5,158 bases of DNA from positions 1-5,158 of the forward strand of contig CAMBID010000070.1 in NCBI GenBank assembly GCA_945867445.1, written 5' to 3'. Positions 1 through 5,158 of this stretch are shown here, piece after piece. A program made the translations under genes and the position numbers. Positions within the stretch are counted from its first letter, which is position 1. Each line of letters begins with the position of its first letter. The DNA is from an uncultured Clostridia bacterium (GTDB lineage: Bacteria; Bacillota; Clostridia; Oscillospirales; Oscillospiraceae). The notes beneath the pieces were generated by a model that saw nothing but the letters and a program-made list of their open reading frames with translations, ran no database searches and had not been told where the DNA came from.

Positions 1-12
1 GACAGCGGCGCC

Positions 13-45
13 TTCTTGATAAAAATCAAAGATTTTTATCAAGAA
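13..45 (-). terminator. AT-rich perfect stem-loop after recO, candidate terminator
   Basis: A perfect 15-bp inverted repeat (13-27 pairing with 31-45) with a 3-base loop begins 6 bases after the recO stop codon. The stem is almost entirely A/T, with runs of five A and five T inside the arms, in sharp contrast to the GC-rich surroundings. Its position directly after recO suggests a transcript end or 3' stabilising hairpin for the whole gene set. However, no U-tract follows the stem on the minus strand: the next bases are GC-rich (a GGCGCC palindrome). It is therefore not a textbook rho-independent terminator. It is nearly symmetric and could act in both directions. The repeat is seen in the sequence; the function is inferred. 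Confidence 0.45.
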
Positions 46-51
46 AGAGTA

Positions 52-813
52 TTAGCCTTCCATCCCCCGCAAAGACTTATAGTAGTCCAGCGTCCGGAAG
101 CCCCGCTCCAGCTGGGCCAGGGTAAAGGCCTCCGCCGCGGCGCTGAGCCGCCGCAAAGACTCCTCCCCCAGGGTGAAGCCGTAGAGCCGCTTGGGATCTC
201 CATAGAGCACATGCCGGGCCGCCGCGAGAGCGTCGCCGTCCAATGGCATCCCGGCTCCGCCGGAGCCGCAGCGGCGGCAGCGGAGGACGCCGCTGCCAAT
301 GTCCAGCACCGGCTCCTCGGGCTCCTCCCTCCTGCAGAAGGCACAGCCCTCCAAAAGCGGCTCATAGCCTGCAATGCTCATGGCCCGGAGCTCAAAGGCC
401 GCGCGCAGCAGCTCCGGCGGACGGCGGAAGTTCTCCAGGGCGTAGAGCCCGTTGAGAAGGTGCCGCAGCAGCTCCCCGCTCTCCTCCCCCTCCGTGGTCA
501 GAGCCTCGGTAAGCTCCGCAAAGTAGCAGCCCAGGGACAGCCGCAGAAAGTCCTTCCCCAGGCCGGAGAAGAGCTCCCTCGTCTCCGCCTCGTTGGCGTA
601 GTACCAGTCTCCCCGATGGTAAAGGCTCCAGTCGGAGTAGGCCAAAAGCCCGGCGGCCGCCGCGTAACGGCAGCCCTTGCGCTTCACGCCCCGGGCGATG
701 ACGGATATCCTCCCGTGCTCCGCCGTCAGCAGGGTCAAAATCTGGTCAGCCTCCTTGGTATCCGTCCGGCGGAGCACCACGCCGGGGCAGAGGAGGTAGG
801 GGGATGCGGTCAT
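52..813 (-). CDS. recO: DNA repair protein RecO
   Basis: RecO is the recombination mediator of the RecF pathway. With RecR it helps load RecA onto SSB-coated single-stranded DNA at gaps, and it anneals complementary strands. The 253-residue length fits the family (about 240-260). The N-terminal 80 or so residues match the RecO OB-fold, with the typical opening pattern of a short strand, then 'GVVLRRTDTKEADQILTLLT' and the 'G.I.VIARGVKR' segment near residues 34-45. A helical middle region follows. The zinc site is intact as two CxxC pairs, Cys157/Cys160 and Cys179/Cys182. The ATG start is supported by a good Shine-Dalgarno (AGGTGGTGA, 6 bases from ATG). It is the last minus-strand gene in the window, 74 bases after yqzL, and ends in TAA. 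The era-yqzL-recO order is a known Firmicutes arrangement and supports the call. Confidence 0.95.
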   Translation of the reverse strand: MTASPYLLCPGVVLRRTDTKEADQILTLLTAEHGRISVIARGVKRKGCRYAAAAGLLAYSDWSLYHRGDWYYANEAETRELFSGLGKDFLRLSLGCYFAELTEALTTEGEESGELLRHLLNGLYALENFRRPPELLRAAFELRAMSIAGYEPLLEGCAFCRREEPEEPVLDIGSGVLRCRRCGSGGAGMPLDGDALAAARHVLYGDPKRLYGFTLGEESLRRLSAAAEAFTLAQLERGFRTLDYYKSLRGMEG

Positions 814-846
814 GGTTTCTCACCACCTAAGTACAGATAGGGGAAA

Positions 847-881
847 GGGGAAGTCCTTGCCCCCAGGGCAGGTGCTTCCCC
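847..881 (-). other. Two-part GC-rich hairpin between yqzL and recO
   Basis: This structure fills about half of the 74-base yqzL-recO spacer. A perfect 7-bp outer stem (GGGGAAG with CTTCCCC) encloses a 4x4 internal loop and a perfect 5-bp inner stem (TGCCC with GGGCA) with a 3-base loop. Two further C-G pairs are possible in the internal loop if one A is bulged. On the minus strand it is followed by TTTCCCC rather than a U-tract, so it is unlikely to be an efficient intrinsic terminator. It could be a partial attenuator, an RNA-processing site or a stabiliser that lowers recO expression relative to era. The pairing is seen in the sequence; the function is inferred. Confidence 0.45.
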
Positions 882-887
882 TCGCCG

Positions 888-986
888 TCACCGCGCGGCT
901 TGCCGCTCCGCGCGGTAGAGCAGATACGCCAGGGGCTCGCCGGTCTCCCGAAACAGCGCCCAGCAGGACGAGGTCTCCACGCTCAC
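888..986 (-). CDS. yqzL: YqzL-family micro-protein (32 aa)
   Basis: This 32-residue protein is read from a GTG start: N-terminus SVETSSCWALF, middle RETGEPLAYLLY, C-terminus RAERQAAR, then TGA. The pattern of a tryptophan-x-leucine-phenylalanine core, then a T-G turn and a 'YLLY/YLLF' segment, matches the YqzL-like family. That family is typically about 30-50 residues and sits between era and recO in Firmicutes. Its function is not established. The start is chosen because GGAGGGAGG lies just upstream, with GGAGG at 993-997 six bases from GTG; no ATG is in frame upstream. A second in-frame GTG two codons later (978-980) is an alternative start giving 30 residues. It lies 56 bases downstream of era and 74 upstream of recO, consistent with one operon. 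Family assignment rests on recalled motif and synteny, not a search. Confidence 0.85.
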   Translation of the reverse strand: MSVETSSCWALFRETGEPLAYLLYRAERQAAR

Positions 987-988
987 CG

Positions 989-1015
989 CCTCCCTCCGCC
1001 CATAGCTTATGGAGG
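989..1015 (-). promoter_or_regulatory. yqzL Shine-Dalgarno with upstream anti-SD hairpin
   Basis: The strong SD GGAGGGAGG (989-997) decides the GTG start of yqzL. Just upstream on the minus strand is a perfect small hairpin, CCATA-AGC-TATGG (1000-1012). A CCTCC (1011-1015) overlaps it and can instead pair with the GGAGG of the SD. The two pairings are mutually exclusive in part, so the site could either expose or hide the ribosome-binding site. This is a visible base-pairing possibility in a 56-base spacer; a regulatory role is inference. Confidence 0.4.
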
Positions 1016-1042
1016 AAAGCGTCGTTTATCGCCGGAAATTTC

Positions 1043-1939
1043 TTACTCGTCGTAGCCGAAGGTGCGGACGAGGCCGGCGTTCTCCCGCCAGTTCTCCTTC
1101 ACCTTCACCCAGGTCTCGAGATAAATTTTCGTCCCCATGAATTTCTCCATGTCGTGGCGGGCCAGGGAGCTGATCCTCTTCAGCATGGCCCCCTGCTTGC
1201 CGATGATGATGCCCTTGTGGCTGGCCTTCTCGCAATAAATGGTGGCGTCCACGTCCACGACGCCGCTGTCCCGCTCGGAGAACCTGGTGATCTCCACGGC
1301 GGTGCCGTGGGGGATCTCCTTATCGAGGCAGAGGAGCATCTTCTCCCGCAGGATCTCGCCGATGACCTGCCGCTCCGGCTGGTCGCTGGTCTCCCCGTCC
1401 GGGAAGAGCTGGGGCCCGGGCGCCGCAAACTTCTGCAGCTCCGCCATCAGTTCCTCCAGGCCGTCGGCGCTGTGGGCGGAGATGGGCAGGATGGCCTCAA
1501 AGCCGTCCCAGGCCTCATGGTAAGCCGCGATCACCGGCAGCAGCTCCGCCGGCTCCACGGTGTCGATCTTGTTGATGCAGAGGAGGCAGGGGATCTTCTC
1601 CTCCCGGATGCGGCGGATCAGGGCCAGCTCCGGGGCGCCCACGTGGGCAATGGGCTCCACCAGCAGCAGGGCGGCGTCCACGTCGGAAAGGCTGGCGGTG
1701 ACCACCTTCACCATGTAGTCCCCCAGGGCGGACTTGGGCTTGTGGAGGCCCGGGGTGTCCATCAGGACGAACTGGGTGTCTCCCCGGTTCACCACGCCGC
1801 AGATGCGGTTGCGGGTGGTCTGGGCCTTGTTGGAGACGATGGCCACCTTCTCGCCCACCAGGGCGTTGGTGAGGCTGGATTTCCCCACGTTGGGCCGCCC
1901 GCAGACGGTGACCATGGCGGTTTTCGTAATGTCAGACAT
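1043..1939 (-). CDS. era: GTPase Era, 30S ribosome assembly factor
   Basis: Era is an essential GTPase that binds the 3' end of 16S rRNA and acts in late 30S subunit maturation, in the cytoplasm and at the membrane. All signature elements are visible. G1 is GRPNVGKS at 14-21, G2 is the QTTRNR stretch at 40-45, G3 is DTPG at 61-64, G4 is NKID at 123-126 and G5 is the SAHSADG region at 154-160. The C-terminal KH domain carries its GxxG loop (GKQG, 247-250) and the conserved closing 'LETWVKVKENWR' segment near 274-285. The 298-residue length is normal for the family. The ATG start (MSDITKTAMVTVCG...) has a GAGG motif 7 bases upstream and places G1 at the usual distance from the N-terminus. It starts 9 bases after the preceding reading frame ends, and yqzL and recO follow. 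No unusual residues were noticed. Confidence 0.98.
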   Translation of the reverse strand: MSDITKTAMVTVCGRPNVGKSSLTNALVGEKVAIVSNKAQTTRNRICGVVNRGDTQFVLMDTPGLHKPKSALGDYMVKVVTASLSDVDAALLLVEPIAHVGAPELALIRRIREEKIPCLLCINKIDTVEPAELLPVIAAYHEAWDGFEAILPISAHSADGLEELMAELQKFAAPGPQLFPDGETSDQPERQVIGEILREKMLLCLDKEIPHGTAVEITRFSERDSGVVDVDATIYCEKASHKGIIIGKQGAMLKRISSLARHDMEKFMGTKIYLETWVKVKENWRENAGLVRTFGYDE

Positions 1940-1969
1940 AGGTGATCCTCAACTTTCTTTGAGCGTTTT

Positions 1970-1991
1970 CCCCGGTCTCCCGGGGTTTTTT
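1970..1991 (+). terminator. Terminator-like GC hairpin plus T6 on the + strand (upstream of era)
   Basis: CCCCGG (1970-1975), a TCTC loop (1976-1979) and CCGGGG (1980-1985) form a perfect 6-bp GC stem, followed immediately by TTTTTT (1986-1991). Read on the + strand this has the shape of a rho-independent terminator, although no + strand gene is visible to end here. It could stop antisense transcripts. Read on the minus strand, the same element becomes a stem capped by GAGA, a GNRA tetraloop, sitting about 20 bases before the era Shine-Dalgarno. It lies inside the C-terminal codons of the preceding frame. The hairpin is certain; which strand uses it is not. Confidence 0.4.
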
Positions 1992-1994
1992 CCT

Positions 1995-2003
1995 ATTTTA
2001 CCA
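1995..2003 (-). promoter_or_regulatory. Possible extended -10 promoter for era
   Basis: On the minus strand the sequence TGGTAAAAT matches the extended -10 pattern TGnTATAAT at all but one position. The base at the 17-bp-spaced -35 position (TTCCCG) is poor, though an extended -10 can compensate for that. Transcription would start around 1988, about 50 bases before the era ATG, so the GAGA-loop hairpin would be in the 5' leader. The surrounding 100 bases are richer in A/T than the neighbouring genes. This is a single-motif prediction; era may equally be read from upstream. Confidence 0.25.
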
Positions 2004-2664
2004 TTCTCCCCGCCGTTCGGGAAGGTTTTTTCGTTCTCCCTCTTCCAGAAGTCAGGCTCGATCTTCAGATCATACCCCGCCGGACTGCTGAAGTTGATGG
2101 GGCAGAAGCGCCAGCGCTCCCATTGCCGACAGGCGTCCCTCCCGATGAGGCAGCCCTCCCGGCTGCCGGGGCACTCCCCGCGGCAGGCCCTGCGCAGCGC
2201 CTGATAGAGGTCTCTGGCCGCCGAATTCTCCCACCAGATGGTGCTGACCTCGGTGGGAAACAGCGCCATATCCTGATAAACCCCACCGATGTCCACCACG
2301 ATAGAGGCCGGATTCTCCATCTGATCCAGAAAGAAGGCGCCCTTCACGCCGTGGACCCACCGTTTCCGGGGCGGCCGCTCCGCAGGGCAGACCAGCCACC
2401 GGAAGTTGATGTGGCTTCCCCGCCGGTTGACGCCAAATCCCGCCTACTCCGTGATATCCCGCACGCCCCGCAGGACCGTCCCCCGGCCGCAGGGGTAGTA
2501 GCAAACCTCCCGTTCCCCCTGAAACGCCGAAAAAATGCGCTTTAGATCTTCCGGGGCGGCAAAGGCGCGAAAGCTTCTGGCCATCATTCTCTCACGCCCA
2601 CAATTCCGTCAAGAACCCGTGCATTCGCTTCGTCACCGGTCCATTCTCCCGCATGGTAATGAAC

Positions 2665-5158
2665 TCAGTTCTCCGGGCGGGGCGCCTTTGCAGCCGCCAG
2701 GCTCCGCTTCAGGTACTGTCCCGTGTAGCTTTCCGCGCAGGCGGCTACCTCTTCCGGCGTGCCGGTGCAGACAATGGTACCGCCGCCGTCGCCGCCCTCG
2801 GGGCCCAGGTCGATGATATAGTCCGCGCACTTGATGACGTCCAGATTGTGCTCGATGACGATGACGCTGTTCCCGGCGTCCACCAGCCGCTGCAAAACCT
2901 CCAGCAGCCGCTTCACATCGTCGGAGTGGAGGCCCGTGGTGGGCTCGTCCAGGATGTAGACCGTCTTCCCCGTGGCGATTTTGGAGAGCTCCGTAGCCAG
3001 CTTCACCCGCTGGGCCTCGCCGCCGGAGAGCTCCGTAGAGGACTGCCCCAGCTTCACATAGCCCAATCCCACGTCGCAGAGGGTCTGGATGCGGTTGGCG
3101 ATCCTGGGGATGGGGCGGAAGAACTCCGCCGCCTGCTCCGCCGTCATGTCCAGCACCTCGGAGATGTTCTTGCCCTTGTAGCGGATCTCCAGCGTCTCCC
3201 GGTTGTAGCGGCTGCCGTGGCAGACCTCGCAGGGGACAAAGATATCCGGCAGGAAGTGCATCTCGATCTTGAGAAGGCCGTCGCCGGAGCAGGCCTCGCA
3301 GCGGCCGCCCCGGGTGTTGAAGCTGAAGCGGCCGGGCCCGTAGCCCCGGCTCTTGGCCTCCTGGGTCTGGGCGAAGAGGTTCCGGATGTCGTCAAAGACC
3401 CCGGTATAGGTGGCGGGATTGGACCGGGGCGTCCGGCCGATGGGGCTCTGGTCGATGTTCACCACCTTGTCCAGATACTCCATGCCGTCGATGCCGTCGC
3501 ACTTGCCGGGCCGGGTCTTCATGCGGTTCAGCTCCGCCCCCAGTGTCTTGAAGAGGACCTCGTTGACGAGAGACGATTTCCCGCTGCCGGAGACTCCGGT
3601 GACCACGGTGAAGGTCCCCAGGGGGAAGGAGACGTCGATGCTCTTGAGGTTATTCTCCCGGGCGCCCCGGACGGTGAGGAGCTTCCCGTTCCCCTGCCGC
3701 CGCCGGGCGGGCAGCTCGATGCGCTTCCGGCCGCTGAGGTACTGGCCCGTGAGGGATTTTGGGTCGGCCATGACCTCCTCCGGGGTCCCGGCGGAGACTA
3801 CCTCTCCCCCGTGGACGCCCGCCCCGGGACCGATGTCGATGAGGTAGTCGGCGGAGCGCATGGTGTCCTCGTCGTGCTCCACCACGATGAGGGTGTTGCC
3901 CAGATCCCGAAGCTTCCGGAGGGTGGCCAGCAGCTTATCGTTGTCCCGCTGGTGCAGGCCGATGGAGGGCTCGTCCAGGATATAGAGGACGCCCATGAGG
4001 GAGGAGCCGATCTGGGTGGCCAAACGGATGCGCTGGCTCTCGCCGCCGGAGAGGGTGGCGGCCGACCGGGCCAGGGTCAGGTAGCTGAGGCCCACAGACT
4101 GGAGGAAGCCCAGCCGCGCCCGGATCTCCTTCAGGATGCGGTCCGCGATGAGCATCTGCTGGTTCGTGAGGGTCAGCTCCTCCACGAACTTCAGCTCCTC
4201 CGTGACGCTCCGCTCCGTGAAGGTATAGATATCCTCCCCGCCCACGGTGACGGCCAGGGACTCCTTCCGGAGCCTCCGCCCATGGCAGTCCGGGCAGGGG
4301 CACTCGCTCATGCAGCCCTCCAGCTCCTTCTTGCTGGCGTCGGACTGGGTCTCGGTGTAGCGGCGCTCCAGGTTGTTGCAGATGCCCTCGAAGGCCTGGT
4401 AGAGGACGCCCTTCCCCCGGGGCTGATCGTAGTGCAGCTCCAGCTTCTCCCCCTTCGTGCCGTAGAGGATGATCTCCCGGGCCTCGGCGGAGAGCTCCTG
4501 CCAGGGGGTATCCAGGGAGAAACGGTACTTCCGGGACAGGGCCTCAAAGTACATCCGGGAGATGCCGTCCGAGCGGATGGAGTTCCACCCGGAAGCCTGG
4601 ATGGCTCCGCCCAGAATGGACTTGGTCTTGTCCGGGACGATGCGGTCCGGGTCCACCCGCTTCTGGCTGCCGATACCCATGCAGGTGGGGCAGGCGCCGA
4701 AGGGGTTGTTGAAGGAGAACATCCGGGGGGTCAGCTCCTCCAGCGAGATGCCGCAGTCCTCGCAGGCATAGTTCTGGGAGAAGCTCAGGTCTTTCTCCTC
4801 CCGCAGGAGGTTCACTACCACGAGGCCGCCGGTGAGAGCCGAGGCGGTCTCTACGCTGTCGGTCAGTCGGGCGCGGATGTCCGGCCGGACGATCAGCCGG
4901 TCCACAATGATCTCAATGGAGTGCTTCCTGTTTTTTTCGAGGGGAATTTCCTCCTCCAGCTCATAGAGGTTCCCGTCCACCCGGACCCGGGAATAGCCAG
5001 AGCGGCGGGCGTCCTCAAAGACCTTGGCGTGCTCGCCCTTCTTGCCCCGGATGACAGGGGCCATCACCTGGATGCGGGTGCCCTCCGGCAGGGAGAGCAC
5101 CTGGTCGATGATCTGGTCGATGGTCTGCTGGCGGATCTCCTTGCCGCACTTGGGGCAG
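2665..5158 (-). CDS. uvrA: Excinuclease ABC subunit UvrA (5' end cut by window)
   Basis: UvrA is the damage-sensing ATPase of nucleotide excision repair. As a dimer it scans DNA, recognises distorting lesions and loads UvrB, after which UvrC cuts. About 830 residues are visible, and the frame is open to the window edge; with full-length proteins near 940-960, roughly 110-130 N-terminal residues, including the first Walker A, lie outside. Numbering from the first visible residue: CPKC at 1-4; zinc module CEDC/CPTC at 132-135 and 156-159 with the MFSFNNPFGACPTC signature; ABC signature LSGGE at 369-373; Walker B LYILDEP at 391-397; second Walker A GVSGSGKSS at 521-529; second zinc module CEAC/CEVC at 620-623 and 643-646; second LSGGE at 710-714; second Walker B VYILDEP at 733-739. 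A GTG at 5098-5100 is internal and not the start. The C-terminus ends in RPEN and TGA. No defects are seen. Confidence 0.98.
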   Translation of the reverse strand, partial: CPKCGKEIRQQTIDQIIDQVLSLPEGTRIQVMAPVIRGKKGEHAKVFEDARRSGYSRVRVDGNLYELEEEIPLEKNRKHSIEIIVDRLIVRPDIRARLTDSVETASALTGGLVVVNLLREEKDLSFSQNYACEDCGISLEELTPRMFSFNNPFGACPTCMGIGSQKRVDPDRIVPDKTKSILGGAIQASGWNSIRSDGISRMYFEALSRKYRFSLDTPWQELSAEAREIILYGTKGEKLELHYDQPRGKGVLYQAFEGICNNLERRYTETQSDASKKELEGCMSECPCPDCHGRRLRKESLAVTVGGEDIYTFTERSVTEELKFVEELTLTNQQMLIADRILKEIRARLGFLQSVGLSYLTLARSAATLSGGESQRIRLATQIGSSLMGVLYILDEPSIGLHQRDNDKLLATLRKLRDLGNTLIVVEHDEDTMRSADYLIDIGPGAGVHGGEVVSAGTPEEVMADPKSLTGQYLSGRKRIELPARRRQGNGKLLTVRGARENNLKSIDVSFPLGTFTVVTGVSGSGKSSLVNEVLFKTLGAELNRMKTRPGKCDGIDGMEYLDKVVNIDQSPIGRTPRSNPATYTGVFDDIRNLFAQTQEAKSRGYGPGRFSFNTRGGRCEACSGDGLLKIEMHFLPDIFVPCEVCHGSRYNRETLEIRYKGKNISEVLDMTAEQAAEFFRPIPRIANRIQTLCDVGLGYVKLGQSSTELSGGEAQRVKLATELSKIATGKTVYILDEPTTGLHSDDVKRLLEVLQRLVDAGNSVIVIEHNLDVIKCADYIIDLGPEGGDGGGTIVCTGTPEEVAACAESYTGQYLKRSLAAAKAPRPEN

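Larger units (their letters stand above)
1949..2587 (-). pseudogene. Unrecognised Cys-containing protein gene interrupted by in-frame TAG
   Basis: I do not recognise this family. One continuous frame runs from tandem ATGs (2587, 2584; GAGAGA just upstream) to TGA at 1949, 212 residues, but codon 48 is TAG (2444-2446). Both sides look coding: before it 'MMARSFRAFAAPEDLKRIF...' and CYYPC (Cys29, Cys33); after it 'FGVNRRGSHINFRWLVCP', 'ASIVVDIGGVYQDMALFPTE', 'VSTIWWENSAARDLYQAL' and a cysteine-rich stretch (Cys135, 139, 146, 153, 162). The spacing C-x3-C-x6-C-x6-C-x8-C could suggest metal binding, but this is speculative. No membrane segment or signal peptide is seen. The only in-frame restart candidate downstream of TAG, GTG at 2347, lacks a Shine-Dalgarno. 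The last 25 or so residues are low-complexity Lys/Gly/Asn-rich and may not be part of the ancestral protein. It sits 77 bases after uvrA and 9 before era, in the same direction. Explanations are a nonsense mutation, a base error or TAG read-through; I favour a disrupted gene. Confidence 0.55.

Noticed and set aside
16..840. Long + strand open frame of 274 codons opposite recO
   Set aside because: It is antisense to a clear recO, rich in Gly/Ala/Pro/Gln/Arg as expected for a GC-rich shadow frame, and shows no recognisable motif.
812..1945. Long + strand open frame of 377 codons opposite era and yqzL
   Set aside because: It is antisense to era with its full set of GTPase motifs. The His/Gly/Asp/Leu-rich composition is typical of a mirrored GC-rich gene.
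2026..2031. A6 run as a -1 frameshift slippery site
   Set aside because: The A6 run is out of phase for the X XXY YYZ rule in the coding frame (codons GAA AAA ACC), and no suitable downstream stem follows.
2070..2504. Minus-strand 144-codon open frame overlapping the unknown gene
   Set aside because: Its Gly/Pro/Arg-rich sequence looks like an out-of-frame reading. The alternative frame (1949-2587) has far more protein-like composition despite its TAG.
2592..2654. Minus-strand 20-residue open frame (MRENGPVTKRMHGFLTELWA) just after uvrA
   Set aside because: There is no well-spaced Shine-Dalgarno and no known family. It ends 4 bases before the next ATG, so a leader peptide is conceivable, but the evidence is too thin to annotate.
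2123..2816. + strand open frames at 2123-2545 and 2535-2816 as genes opposite the unknown frame and the uvrA end
   Set aside because: They have no ribosome-binding sites or recognisable domains, low-complexity Pro/Arg/Ala content, and overlap each other and the minus-strand genes.

Overview
The window reads as a piece of chromosomal core genome from a GC-rich member of the Clostridia, most likely an Oscillospiraceae-type gut anaerobe (Flavonifractor/Oscillibacter-like). That placement is an inference from three things: the high GC content, the presence of a YqzL-family micro-gene between era and recO (a Firmicutes arrangement), and the sequence character of Era, RecO and UvrA. No similarity search was possible. 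I see no phage, transposon, CRISPR, tRNA or rRNA.

All genes lie on the minus strand, so transcription runs from high to low coordinates. The order is uvrA (2665-5158, N-terminus cut by the window edge), then a short unrecognised cysteine-containing reading frame interrupted by an in-frame TAG (1949-2587), era (1043-1939), the 32-codon yqzL (888-986, GTG start) and recO (52-813). Spacers are 77, 9, 56 and 74 bases. None of them holds an obvious minus-strand rho-independent terminator, so co-transcription is plausible.

Functionally, uvrA (damage recognition in nucleotide excision repair) and recO (RecF-pathway recombination mediator) are DNA-repair genes. They flank era, the essential GTPase of 30S ribosome assembly. 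yqzL is a conserved small protein of unknown role. The unrecognised frame between uvrA and era is the only accessory-looking element. It looks protein-like over most of its length, but the TAG at codon 48 makes it a probable pseudogene, a sequencing error or a recoding case.

The non-coding parts carry several hairpins: a 15-bp AT-rich perfect stem just after recO; a two-part GC-rich hairpin between yqzL and recO; a small hairpin next to the yqzL Shine-Dalgarno; and a 6-bp GC stem upstream of era, which reads as a GNRA-loop hairpin on the coding strand and as a terminator-like hairpin plus T6 on the opposite strand. I found no convincing novel biological system. The most useful follow-ups are the interrupted gene and the RNA structures around era and yqzL.
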